Below are positions 1 through 7,944 of a stretch of 64,000 nt of DNA, in pieces. The position numbers and the translations under genes were made by a program. Numbering within the stretch: position 1 is the first letter of the stretch; every line of letters starts with the position of its first letter. This DNA is from Sphingomonas horti (GTDB lineage: Bacteria > Pseudomonadota > Alphaproteobacteria > Sphingomonadales > Sphingomonadaceae): NCBI RefSeq assembly GCF_009753715.1, contig NZ_WQMS01000001.1, positions 186,001 to 250,000 of the forward strand, given 5' to 3'. The notes below the pieces were generated by a model. The model did no database searches. It was not told the origin of the DNA and was given only the letters and a program-made list of their open reading frames with translations.

Positions 1-563
1 GCGTGCGCGAGGCCGAGGCGCTGCAATTCCTCGCCCGCCGCGTCCGCTCCGGCGACCCGGACAATATCGAGGCGCAGGCCGCGAAGCGCTATTGGCCGCT
101 GCTGATGGGGCGGGATTTCCGGCGCGATCGCGACCAGGACGGCGCGAACGCCCTGCTGAACTATGGCTATGCCGTCATGCGCGCGTCCGTCGCTCGCGCC
201 GTCGTCGCGGCCGGTCTGCACCCGACGATCGGCGTTCACCACGCCAATCGCGGCAACGCCTTCGCGCTCGCGGACGACCTGGTCGAGCCGTTTCGGCCGC
301 TGGTCGACGCGCTGGTTTGCGGCATGGTGCAGGACGGCGTGACGGCCCTCGATCCCGCCGCCAAGCGCCGTTTCGCGCGCCTGATCGCTTTCGATCTGCG
401 CGTCGAGGGCGAGGCCTCGCCCGTCTCCATGGCGGCGGCACGACTCGCCCAGTCGCTCGCCCGCAGCTTCGAAACCGGCGCGCCCGCGCTGGCACTGTTC
501 GACCCGCCAAGCCCGATCGAATGGGGGAGCCTCCCGCGCTCGACCCTGGCCGAGGCCGCATGA
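1..563 (+). CDS. cas1: CRISPR-associated endonuclease Cas1, C-terminal part (5' end outside window)
   Basis: This is the last ~187 codons of Cas1, the integrase of CRISPR adaptation that inserts new spacers as a complex with Cas2. The reading frame is open to the left edge, so the start lies outside the window. The C-terminal catalytic lobe is visible: a Glu in GDPDNIEAQAAKRYW, a His in GVHHANRGNAF and an acidic pair in LADDLVEPFRP. These match the metal-binding Glu/His/Asp set of Cas1 and read like type II family members. Its stop overlaps the cas2 start by 4 bp (ATGA). Full-length type II Cas1 is about 300 residues, so roughly a third is missing only because of the window edge. Confidence 0.95.
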   Translation, partial: VREAEALQFLARRVRSGDPDNIEAQAAKRYWPLLMGRDFRRDRDQDGANALLNYGYAVMRASVARAVVAAGLHPTIGVHHANRGNAFALADDLVEPFRPLVDALVCGMVQDGVTALDPAAKRRFARLIAFDLRVEGEASPVSMAAARLAQSLARSFETGAPALALFDPPSPIEWGSLPRSTLAEAA

Positions 564-907
564 ATGCCCGGCCGGCCAGCTATCTCAGCGGGTACCGGCT
601 GATGTGGATTTTCGTGATGTTCGACCTGCCGGTCGGCACCAAGAAACAGATGCGGGAAGCCACCAAATTCCGTGAGTTCCTGCTCGACGAGGGCTTCGAA
701 ATGAGCCAGTTTTCCGTCTATGCCCGCTTCTGCAACGGCCAGGACAGCTTTCAGGCGCACCTCAAGCGCATCGAACGCAACCTACCCGAAAAGGGCGACA
801 TCCACGTCCTCACCTTCACCGACCGGCAGTATGAGAATATCGTCCGATTCTCGAGCCAGCGCCGCAGGAAGCAGCGCAAAAACCCTGATCAGCTGGCGAT
901 GTTTTGA
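560..907 (+). CDS. cas2: CRISPR-associated protein Cas2 (type II)
   Basis: The 115-residue product has the Cas2 ferredoxin-like fold signature: a first beta strand with the conserved Asp (MWIFVMFDLPV, Asp22) and the type II style continuation with EGFEMSQFSVYARFC. Cas2 is the structural partner of Cas1 in spacer integration. The ATG at 560 is chosen because it overlaps the cas1 stop (ATGA) and gives the normal family length; a longer open frame upstream is only the alternate reading of cas1. Cas2 is followed within ~70 bp by the repeat array and no csn2 or cas4 lies between. That order (cas1-cas2-array) fits subtype II-C, but cas9 itself is not visible, so the subtype is inferred. Confidence 0.95.
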   Translation: MNARPASYLSGYRLMWIFVMFDLPVGTKKQMREATKFREFLLDEGFEMSQFSVYARFCNGQDSFQAHLKRIERNLPEKGDIHVLTFTDRQYENIVRFSSQRRRKQRKNPDQLAMF

Positions 908-930
908 AATGGGGGGGCATTTTTGCTGGA

Positions 931-981
931 CCGGATGTGTCGCTTTGTCATTCCAGAAGAACGACTTAGCGACACACCCGG
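931..981. repeat. Imperfect inverted repeat in the cas2-array junction (leader side)
   Basis: Between the cas2 stop and the first repeat, CCGGATGTGTCGCT (931-944) is mirrored by AGCGACACACCCGG (968-981), 13 of 14 positions pairing around a 23-base loop. The last bases of the right arm run into the first GG of repeat 1. No T-run follows on either strand, so it is not a textbook intrinsic terminator. It could mark the integration end of the array, or end array transcription if crRNA is read on the minus strand. Confidence 0.6.
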
Positions 982-1740
982 CCTAGCAGCTCAGAAATCG
1001 CAGGCCAACCGCAACCGTAGGTGGCCGTTCCCATCGCTCCCCAAAGGCCTAGCAGCTCAGAAATCGCAGGCCAACCGCAACGCAATCGAGGTCGCCCGCG
1101 TCGAGGTCGAGGGCCTAGCAGCTCAGAAATCGCAGGCCAACCGCAACGGCTCGAGCGATGACGAGAAATCGCCATCGGGCCTAGCAGCTCAGAAATCGCA
1201 GGCCAACCGCAACTGCCGCAGCCGTCGTGGCTGCGCTGGCTCTGGCCTAGCAGCTCAGAAATCGCAGGCCAACCGCAACCCGGCGGAGAAGAAGACGCGC
1301 CCTCGCAGGGGCCTAGCAGCTCAGAAATCGCAGGCCAACCGCAACACAGGCATCTGGCACGCGAAGCGCGGGAAGGGCCTAGCAGCTCAGAAATCGCAGG
1401 CCAACCGCAACCGCCCGCCGCACTGGCAATCGCCGACCTGCGGCCTAGCAGCTCAGAAATCGCAGGCCAACCGCAACTCGCCGTGGGTATAGTCGTACAC
1501 CTCGATCGGCCTAGCAGCTCAGAAATCGCAGGCCAACCGCAACGATTGGCTGGTTGACGCCTTCCGCGACGACGGCCTAGCAGCTCAGAAATCGCAGGCC
1601 AACCGCAACCGATACGCTCGGCAGCATGCCCGACCCGATGGCCTAGCAGCTCAGAAATCGCAGGCCAACCGCAACGTGCGCGTCTCACGGCTCTGGTCCA
1701 CATAGGCCTAGCAGCCCAGAAATCGCAGGCCAACCGCAAC
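980..1740 (-). CRISPR. CRISPR array, 12 repeats of 36 bp and 11 spacers
   Basis: Repeats begin at 980, 1046, 1112, 1178, 1244, 1310, 1376, 1442, 1508, 1574, 1640 and 1705. On the + strand each starts GGCCTAGCAGCTCAG and ends GGCCAACCGCAAC. Ten spacers are 30 bp and the last is 29 bp. Eleven repeats are identical; the last (1705-1740) has T to C at repeat position 12. Read on the minus strand the repeat starts GTTGCGG, the usual 5' end of type II repeats, so crRNAs are probably transcribed on the minus strand, toward cas2. Near its 3' end that strand has TGCTAG, at the position where Neisseria II-C repeats carry an internal extended -10. Strand assignment is inference. The period of 66 is a multiple of three, which creates long false open frames through the array. 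Confidence 0.98.
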
Positions 1741-1777
1741 GGGTTCTTCGGCCCGGGCGAGCCGGGACGAAGAACCC
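1741..1777. other. Strong hairpin abutting the distal CRISPR repeat
   Basis: GGGTTCTTCG at 1741-1750 pairs perfectly with CGAAGAACCC at 1768-1777, and CCCGG/CCGGG inside extends the stem. It starts at the first base after the last repeat. It may terminate the kinase gene, which ends at 1825 on the minus strand, or be part of the array's distal end. There is no U-tract on either strand. Confidence 0.6.
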
Positions 1778-1824
1778 GTGGCGCTGCCGCGCCGGCTCGG
1801 CATGGGCTTGGTCGCCGCTTCGGG

Positions 1825-4095
1825 TCAGCCGAGGATTGCCGTGAGCATCGCTGCCAGATCGGCGTGGCGGAAGGGCTTTGCGAGGCGGGGCAGGTCGGCG
1901 TCGATGCCGCCCGCGTCGGCATAGCCGGAAATGATCAGCACCGGGGTGCCTGCACCGCGCGCGCGGATCGTCCGTGCGAGTTCGGCGCCCGTCATGCCCG
2001 GCATCAGGTGATCGGTGACGACCAGATCGACGGCAAGGCCGCCGGCCAGGCGCGCCGCCGCTTCGTCGGCCGATTCCAGCGCGATGACGGTAAATCCCAG
2101 ATCCTCCAGCATCTCGGCGGTCGAAGCGCGGACGAGCGGCTCGTCGTCGACCAGCAGCGCGGTGCCGGCGCCCGCTATCGCGCGCGGCGACTGGGCCTGC
2201 GCGGCCGCAGCCGGAAGAGCCGCCGCGCAGGGCAGCCAAAGCTGCACCTCCGTGCCCTGCCCGGGCGCGCTCCTCAGCCGCAGGGCGCCGCCCAACTGCG
2301 CGGCGAGCCCGTGCACCATTGACAGGCCAAGGCCGGTGCCGCGCCCGATCCCCTTGGTCGAGAAGAAGGGCTCGATCGCGCGCGCGGCCACCGCTTCGTC
2401 CATGCCGCAACCGGTGTCCGCGACCGACAGACGCACATAATTGCCGGGCGCGAGGTCCTCCGCCTCCTCACCCGCCTGCTCGACCGCGGCGGCGATGCGG
2501 AGAGTGCCGCCGTCCGGCATCGCGTCGCGCGCGTTCACGCTCAGGTTCAGCAGCGCCATCTCGACCTGGTTCGGATCGGCCAGGCACGGCGGCAGGCCGG
2601 CGGGAACGTCCAGCTCGAGCCGGATGCGCGGGCCCACGGTCGATCCGATCAGCTCGGCCATGCCTTCGATCAGCCGCCCGGCATCGACGGGCGCCGGCTG
2701 CAGCGGCTGGCGGCGCGCAAAGGCAAGCAGGCGCTGCACCAGCGTCTTCGCGCGCTCCGCCGCCTGCAAGGCCGACGCGACCGTCTGCTGCGCGCGCGGG
2801 TCGCCGATGCCGCGGCGCTGCATCAGGTCGAGGCCGCCGATGATCGGCGACAGAAGATTGTTGAAATCATGGGCGACGCCGCCGGTCAGCTGGCCCATTG
2901 CCTCAACCTTCTGCGCCTGCCGCAGCGCCTCCTCAGTGCGCTTGCGGCCGGTCACGTCGACGATCGCGGCCATGGTCCGGACGAACCGGCCCTCACTGTC
3001 ATGCCATGGCCGCGAGGAGACGAGCACATCCGCGATCTCACCGTCGCGCTTGACGACGCGGTATTCGGAATCCCTGACCTCGCGTCCCGCCAGCAGGGCC
3101 GCCCAATCATGCTCCAGGAATCGCTCGCCGCTGCCTGGCGCCGCGAAATCGAGCGAGGGGCGGCCGATCACCTGGTCGCGGCTGTCGAAGCCCATGAACT
3201 CCAACCATCGGTCGGAAACGCTGACGAGCCGCCCCTCGGCATCCTGCGACTGCAGGATCGTCGGCGTCTTGTTGTACAGGGCTTCCAGCTCGGCGGTGCG
3301 TTCGGCGACCTGTCGCTGCAACGCCAGCTCGGCTTCCTTGGCGATGGTGATATCGAAAGCCACGCCGATAAAGCCGGTATGTTCGCCGGCGGTGCCCCAG
3401 CGCGGCTGGGAATAGGAGCGGATCCAGCAATAGTCCCCGTCGGCCTTACGGTAGCGTGCCTCCAGCGCGAACGGCTGAAGGGCAGCCTCCTTCTCCACCT
3501 GCTCCTTGAGGATCCGGCCGATATCGTCGGGGTGGATGATGCCGCGCCAGTCGAATACGAGCGCATCCTCATAGCTCACGCCCAGAAAATCGACATAGGC
3601 TCGGTTGACGAACCAGCGCGTGCGATCGATCGACGTGACCCACATCGGCACCGGCGCGGAATCGGCGATCAGGCGGAACCGCGCTTCGCTCTCGCGCACC
3701 GTGCGCTCGGCACGCCGGCCTTCGGTCACGTCGTTGAACACGATCGCGATGCCGCCGCCCGGCAGCGGCGATGCCGTCAGGGACACGTCACGGTCGGGAA
3801 AGGCAGTTGATTCCGCTTCGAAGGATATTGTCTCGCCTGCCGCGGCGCGACGGAAGTTCGTCTCAAATGCGGTGCCCGCGACGGTCGGGATCGCATCCCA
3901 GAACAGGCGCCCGAGCATCTCGGCGCGGTCGCAGGCGAAGAACGCCTCGGCGGCGCGATTGAAGCTTCGGATGCGCCAGTCGCGATCGACGATGCAATAG
4001 CCTTCGGGAACGGCATCGAGGATCGCGTCCAGCCGGATGCCGGAGGCGTCCTCGCCGCCAATCGCGCTGTCGCCACCCCGGTGCATGTGCTTCAC
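1825..4095 (-). CDS. Hybrid PAS sensor histidine kinase with C-terminal receiver domain
   Basis: A 756-residue cytoplasmic-looking hybrid kinase with no membrane segments. In order it has a PAS domain (about 20-130), a second PAS with a PAC-type tail (about 135-260), a third PAS (about 268-390), a HisKA dimerisation domain with the H-box GGVAHDFNNLL (near 410), an HATPase domain with N-box LNLSVNARDAM and G-boxes VADTGCGMDE and GTGLGLSMV, then a receiver domain with its phospho-acceptor at about Asp695 (LVVTDHLMPGM) and the conserved Lys in RLAKPF. It resembles the HWE-like/NtrB-type alphaproteobacterial sensors that phosphorylate their own receiver. No partner regulator is adjacent. The start may be the Met at codon 1 or codon 4. 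Confidence 0.9.
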   Translation of the reverse strand: MKHMHRGGDSAIGGEDASGIRLDAILDAVPEGYCIVDRDWRIRSFNRAAEAFFACDRAEMLGRLFWDAIPTVAGTAFETNFRRAAAGETISFEAESTAFPDRDVSLTASPLPGGGIAIVFNDVTEGRRAERTVRESEARFRLIADSAPVPMWVTSIDRTRWFVNRAYVDFLGVSYEDALVFDWRGIIHPDDIGRILKEQVEKEAALQPFALEARYRKADGDYCWIRSYSQPRWGTAGEHTGFIGVAFDITIAKEAELALQRQVAERTAELEALYNKTPTILQSQDAEGRLVSVSDRWLEFMGFDSRDQVIGRPSLDFAAPGSGERFLEHDWAALLAGREVRDSEYRVVKRDGEIADVLVSSRPWHDSEGRFVRTMAAIVDVTGRKRTEEALRQAQKVEAMGQLTGGVAHDFNNLLSPIIGGLDLMQRRGIGDPRAQQTVASALQAAERAKTLVQRLLAFARRQPLQPAPVDAGRLIEGMAELIGSTVGPRIRLELDVPAGLPPCLADPNQVEMALLNLSVNARDAMPDGGTLRIAAAVEQAGEEAEDLAPGNYVRLSVADTGCGMDEAVAARAIEPFFSTKGIGRGTGLGLSMVHGLAAQLGGALRLRSAPGQGTEVQLWLPCAAALPAAAAQAQSPRAIAGAGTALLVDDEPLVRASTAEMLEDLGFTVIALESADEAAARLAGGLAVDLVVTDHLMPGMTGAELARTIRARGAGTPVLIISGYADAGGIDADLPRLAKPFRHADLAAMLTAILG

Positions 4096-4134
4096 CTAAC
4101 CCGCTTTTCCGATGGGAGTAAGCCGCTTGTGCGG

Positions 4135-4470
4135 CTAACGGCGCTGCATGTCCCGCGCTTCCGGCGGGATGCGGACGGTCAGCTGGTCGAGCAGTTCGGT
4201 CAGGTAGATCTGGCAAGCGAGCCGGCTGTGCCGGGTGGCGCCCGCGGCAAGGTCCAGCATGTCCTCCTCCGGCTCGGATGCGGGCGGCAGCTTCGCGAAA
4301 TCGGCCGCGTCGACGATCACGTGGCAGGTCGAACAGGCCATCTGGCCTTCGCACGTGCCTTCGAGCGGCTGGCCATCGGCCTGGGCGACATCGAGCAGCC
4401 GCTCGCCCGGCGCGGCATCGACCTCGCGGACGGTCGCCCCGTCTGCGCTCACGAACCGGACCCGCGTCAC
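4135..4470 (-). CDS. [2Fe-2S] ferredoxin (adrenodoxin/Fdx type)
   Basis: A 111-residue electron carrier with the [2Fe-2S] ligand pattern Cys40, Cys46, Cys49 and Cys86 (CEGQMACSTC, then LACQ). That spacing is typical of the Isc/adrenodoxin-type ferredoxins that supply electrons in Fe-S cluster assembly. The GTG start at 4470 overlaps the stop of the upstream cysteine desulfurase by 4 bp, so the two are translationally coupled. The neighbourhood of two cysteine desulfurases supports a role in sulfur mobilisation or Fe-S biogenesis. No iscU, iscA or hscAB homologue is visible in the window. Confidence 0.93.
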   Translation of the reverse strand: MTRVRFVSADGATVREVDAAPGERLLDVAQADGQPLEGTCEGQMACSTCHVIVDAADFAKLPPASEPEEDMLDLAAGATRHSRLACQIYLTELLDQLTVRIPPEARDMQRR

Positions 4471-5585
4471 GCGGCCTTCAGCCCCTGTGCGGCTGCCGCT
4501 TCCAGGACCAGGTCGAGCGCGCGGTCCAGTTCATCCTCGGTCGTATAGCGGCCAAAGCCGAGGCGGATGCTCGACCGCGCCTCGGCATCCGACAAGTCGA
4601 TCGCCTTCAGTACATGGCTGGGGCGACCGGAGCCGCTGGCGCAGGCCGAACCGGCCGAGAAGGCGACGGTGCGCACGTCGGAGATCAGGCGCGCCGCGTC
4701 GAGGCCATCGGCGCGGACGTTCAGATTGCCGCGGTAGCGATGCTCGGTCGAACCGTTGATCGTCCAGCCGCGCAGCTTCGCGGTGCCAAGGGACCAGAGC
4801 CGATCGATATGCGCGGCATCCTGATCGTACCGCTTTTGCGCAAGCGCGGCTGCCGCGCCGAAGCCCGAGCACAGCGCCGAGCTGAGCGTCCCCGATCGGA
4901 TGCCCGCTTCCTGCGCGCCGCCGTGCATCAGCGGCTCCAGCGCGACGCCATCGCGCACCCACAGGGCACCGATGCCTTTCGGACCGAACAGCTTGTGAGC
5001 CGAAACCGCGATCAGGTCGGCATCCGGCAAGGCCGTTCGCCCGAGCCCCTGCACCGCGTCACAGAAGAACAGCGCCCCTGCCTCGCGCGCGATGCGGCCG
5101 ATCTCGGCCACCGGCTGGATCACGCCGATCTCGTTGTTGACCAGCATCGCCGCCACGATCGCGGTGCGGTCGTCGACCGACTGACGCACGCTATCCAGGT
5201 CCACCAGCCCCTCGCGGCCGACCGGCAGCACCTCCGCTTCGAAGCCGTGGCTGCCCAGCCAGAGCACCGTATCGAGCACGCAGGCGTGCTCGGTCGCGAG
5301 CGTGACGATCTTGCGGCGGGCGGCGGGTGCGGCCCAGGCGGCGCCTTTCAGCGCGAGGTTGGCGGCTTCGGTCGCGCCGGAGGTGAAGACAACATGCCCT
5401 TGCCGAAGCCCCAGCAATGACGAAAGCTGATCGCGAGCCACCGCGACCGCCGCCTTCGCTTCCCGGCCCATCCGGTGGGGCGAATGGGGATTGCCGAACT
5501 TCTCGTCCAGCCAGGGCTCCATCGCGGCGCGGGCTTCGGGCGCGAGCGGGGTGGTCGCCTGATAGTCCAGATAGATCGGGGTCAT
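4467..5585 (-). CDS. Cysteine desulfurase (IscS/NifS-like), downstream copy
   Basis: A 372-residue PLP-dependent class V aminotransferase-fold enzyme that takes sulfur from L-cysteine as an enzyme-bound persulfide. Family marks are YLDYQATTPL at the N terminus, the ATEHACVLD histidine region, the PLP-binding Lys in SAHKLFGPKG (about residue 200) and the active-site loop Cys in SAGSACASGSG (about 316). It overlaps the ferredoxin start by 4 bp downstream and the stop of the second desulfurase by 1 bp upstream, so the three genes form one operon. It is closer to canonical IscS in length and loop than its neighbour. Whether it serves Fe-S clusters or tRNA thiolation cannot be told from sequence alone. 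Confidence 0.92.
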   Translation of the reverse strand: MTPIYLDYQATTPLAPEARAAMEPWLDEKFGNPHSPHRMGREAKAAVAVARDQLSSLLGLRQGHVVFTSGATEAANLALKGAAWAAPAARRKIVTLATEHACVLDTVLWLGSHGFEAEVLPVGREGLVDLDSVRQSVDDRTAIVAAMLVNNEIGVIQPVAEIGRIAREAGALFFCDAVQGLGRTALPDADLIAVSAHKLFGPKGIGALWVRDGVALEPLMHGGAQEAGIRSGTLSSALCSGFGAAAALAQKRYDQDAAHIDRLWSLGTAKLRGWTINGSTEHRYRGNLNVRADGLDAARLISDVRTVAFSAGSACASGSGRPSHVLKAIDLSDAEARSSIRLGFGRYTTEDELDRALDLVLEAAAAQGLKAA

Positions 5586-6661
5586 CAGGCTGCCCGGCTG
5601 CGGGCACTTTCCGCGATCCGTTTCCAGGCCTCCACGAAGCGGTAGATGTCGGCGCGGCTCGTCTCCGGGCCGAAGCTGGCGCGGATCACCTGCCCTGCCT
5701 CTGCCTCGCCCCAGCCCATGGCGGAAAGAACGTGGCTGGTCTTCAGCGTCCCGGACGAGCAGGCGCTGCCGGCCGAGATCGCGATGCCGGCGAGGTCGAG
5801 CTGGATCAGCTGCGCCGACGCAGCGACGCCCGGCATCCGATAGGCGCCGATCGTGGCCAGCCGGGGCGAACGCCTGGCCACGACCTCGCCGCCCGCGGCC
5901 TCGATCGCGCCGTCAAGGTGCGCGCGCAGGTCGGCGGCGCGGTCGACCCAGCCGCGGCCTTCCTCCAGCGCCGCGGCCATCGCGACGACGCCCGGCAGGT
6001 TCTCGGTGCCGGCGCGATAGCCCTTTTCCTGCCCGCCGCTCGCTTCCAGCACGCCCAGATCGCGGACCAGCAGCGCCCCCACACCGGGCGGCCCCCCGAA
6101 TTTGTGCGCGGAGATCGCGATCAGATCAGCATCGGGCAGCGGCGCCTTGCCGGCGCTCTGGGCGCAATCGGCGAACAACAGGCCCCCCGCCTTGCGGACG
6201 ATCGGCGCCAGCCGGTCGAGCGGCTGGCAGACGCCGGTTTCGTTGTTGACGGACTGGATCGCGACCAACGGCGCCTTGGCCCCGAGCGCGCCCAACCGGC
6301 CGGTGAGCGCATCGGGCAGCACCGTCCCGTCCTGCTGCACCGGCAGGAAGAAGGCGTCGCTGGCGACACGGTGAACCGCCTCGTGCTCGACCGCCGAGAC
6401 GAGGCGCGCGTCGCACCGGGTCCGGGTCAGCGCGATGCGGATCGCTTCGCTGGCGCCGCTGGTCAGGATGATGTCTCCCTCCCAGCCGAGCGCCTTGGCG
6501 ATCCGGGCGCGGGCATCCTCCAGCATCGCCCGCGCCGCCCGTCCTTCGGCATGGGGGGACGACGGATTGGCCCAGCGCGCGATCGCCGCGCGCATCGCCT
6601 CGCGTGCGGCAAGCACCATCGGCGTGGTCGCGGCGTGGTCGAGATAGAGACGCTGGCTCAA
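5585..6661 (-). CDS. Cysteine desulfurase-like protein, first gene of the operon (TTG start)
   Basis: A 358-residue second class V PLP enzyme, clearly diverged from its neighbour. It keeps LYLDHAATTP, the histidine motif AVEHEAVH, the PLP Lys in SAHKFGGPPG (about 186) and a loop Cys in SAGSACSSGT (about 300). The start is TTG at 6661: it is the only initiation codon before the conserved YLDHAATTP strand, and the next in-frame Met would remove it. The intergenic space upstream (6662-6754) must hold its promoter, divergent from the hydrolase gene. Tandem desulfurases with a ferredoxin suggest specialised sulfur donors or a heteromeric pair, but that is inference. Confidence 0.9.
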   Translation of the reverse strand: MSQRLYLDHAATTPMVLAAREAMRAAIARWANPSSPHAEGRAARAMLEDARARIAKALGWEGDIILTSGASEAIRIALTRTRCDARLVSAVEHEAVHRVASDAFFLPVQQDGTVLPDALTGRLGALGAKAPLVAIQSVNNETGVCQPLDRLAPIVRKAGGLLFADCAQSAGKAPLPDADLIAISAHKFGGPPGVGALLVRDLGVLEASGGQEKGYRAGTENLPGVVAMAAALEEGRGWVDRAADLRAHLDGAIEAAGGEVVARRSPRLATIGAYRMPGVAASAQLIQLDLAGIAISAGSACSSGTLKTSHVLSAMGWGEAEAGQVIRASFGPETSRADIYRFVEAWKRIAESARSRAA

Positions 6662-6754
6662 CTGTTGCGGACTCGTTTGCGAAATTGCGCGGCAATCCTA
6701 TATAGCGCCGCAACTCAGCGCCACCTTTCCGGGCGCATTTTCGATCAAGGTGCT
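6662..6754. promoter_or_regulatory. Divergent promoter region between desulfurase operon and hydrolase
   Basis: These 93 bp separate two outward-facing genes. A TATATAG hexamer-like sequence near 6699-6705 is a possible -10 for the rightward gene, and AAGG at 6747-6750 is a ribosome-binding site for the ATG at 6755. No clear operator is seen. Confidence 0.4.
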
Positions 6755-7411
6755 ATGCCCGAAGTGATTTTTCCCGGCCCGGAGGGCCGCCTCGAGGGTC
6801 GTTTCGCTCCCCCGCCCCGCCCCCGCGCGCCGGTCGCGATGATCCTGCACCCGCATCCGCAGGCGATGGGGACGATGAACAACCGCATCGTGCAGGCGCT
6901 GTACCAGACCTTCGCGCGTCGCGGCTTCGCGACCCTGCGGTTCAATTTCCGCGGCGTCGGCAAGAGCCAGGGCACGTTCGACAACGGCGTCGGCGAGCTG
7001 TCGGACGCCGCCGCCGCGCTCGACTGGGTGCAGAGCTTCCATCCCGAGGCGCAGCAGACCTGGGTCGCCGGCGTCAGCTTCGGCGCGTGGATCGGCATGC
7101 AGCTTCTGATGCGGCGGCCCGAGGTGCGCGGCTTCATCTCGATCGCGCCGCCGGCGAACATGTACGATTTCAGCTTCCTCGCGCCCTGCCCAGCCTCCGG
7201 CATCATCGTGCAGGGCGAGGCCGACGAAGTGGTGACGCCGTCGGCCGTGCAGAAGCTGGTCGACAAGCTACGCACGCAGAAGCACATCACCATCCACCAC
7301 GACACCATCCCGGGCGCGAACCACTTCTTCGAACATGAGATGCCGCAGCTGATGGGCAGCGTGGACCGGTATCTCGACTTCCGGCTGGATCCGAGCTGCC
7401 CGATCCGGTGA
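6755..7411 (+). CDS. Alpha/beta hydrolase (dienelactone-hydrolase-like small family)
   Basis: A 218-residue alpha/beta hydrolase. It has the HPHPQAMGTM oxyanion-region motif, the nucleophile elbow GVSFGAW with Ser at about position 112, an acidic residue in GEADEVV and a late His in GANHFFEHE. The ATG at 6755 is chosen because AAGG lies just upstream and it begins the family's conserved PEVIFPGPEGRLEG opening; an open frame extending far upstream is the antisense of the desulfurase. Proteins of this type are often found beside the desulfurase/ferredoxin genes in sphingomonads. The substrate is unknown. No signal peptide is present. Confidence 0.88.
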   Translation: MPEVIFPGPEGRLEGRFAPPPRPRAPVAMILHPHPQAMGTMNNRIVQALYQTFARRGFATLRFNFRGVGKSQGTFDNGVGELSDAAAALDWVQSFHPEAQQTWVAGVSFGAWIGMQLLMRRPEVRGFISIAPPANMYDFSFLAPCPASGIIVQGEADEVVTPSAVQKLVDKLRTQKHITIHHDTIPGANHFFEHEMPQLMGSVDRYLDFRLDPSCPIR

Positions 7412-7430
7412 GCCTGCGGGGAGGCGCGTC

Positions 7431-7886
7431 ATGGCCGATCGCGAAAAGCTGCTGCTGGACCTGTTCACCGAGATCGCGGTGGTCGAGCACCTGGTGCGCA
7501 ACCATCTCGGCACGATCGAGGTCTCCGGCCTGACCGCCGGCCAGTTCGGCGCGCTCAATTACTTCATCCGCAACAACCGCCAGCAGGAGCGCAAGTCGAT
7601 CCTCGCTTGGATGTTCCAGGTCACGGTCGAGGAGATGGACGTGCATCTGGGCGCGCTGGAGCAGCTGGGCCTGGTCGGCCGGATCGGCGAAGGCGACGGG
7701 CAGATCGTCGGCATCACCGCGGCCGGCCGTTCCGCCCACGCCGCGGCAGTGGCCCGGATGGCGCCGGAGATCGAACCGCTGATGTCCGAGTTCGCCGACG
7801 AAGACCTGGCACGGACCGTCGAGGTGCTCCAGGAGATCCGTCGCGTGTTCGACAACCTGCCGGAGCGCGCCGCGGCCTCCGCCTGA
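7431..7886 (+). CDS. MarR-family-like winged-helix regulator
   Basis: A 151-residue protein with the helical layout of MarR regulators: an N-terminal dimerisation helix (LLLDLFTEIAVVEHLVRNHL), a winged-helix segment with a recognition-helix-like stretch around VTVEEMDVHLGALEQLGLV and a wing, then a long C-terminal helix. It is 19 bp after the hydrolase gene and likely cotranscribed. A 21-bp palindrome sits ~60 bp downstream, at 7945-7965; it could be a binding site for this or another dimeric regulator, but that is only positional. Confidence 0.75.
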   Translation: MADREKLLLDLFTEIAVVEHLVRNHLGTIEVSGLTAGQFGALNYFIRNNRQQERKSILAWMFQVTVEEMDVHLGALEQLGLVGRIGEGDGQIVGITAAGRSAHAAAVARMAPEIEPLMSEFADEDLARTVEVLQEIRRVFDNLPERAAASA

Positions 7887-7944
7887 GCGGAAGGTTAGGA
7901 AGGTTCGGCGTGCGGCAAAAATCCGCTCTATCAATCCAAGCCGA

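Noticed and set aside
1741-1824. Possible tracrRNA next to the array
   Set aside because: No stretch complementary to the repeat is present; tracrRNA is probably left of the window.
923-1922. Long open frames on both strands through the CRISPR array
   Set aside because: They arise because 36 + 30 is a multiple of three; the products are tandem copies of the repeat.
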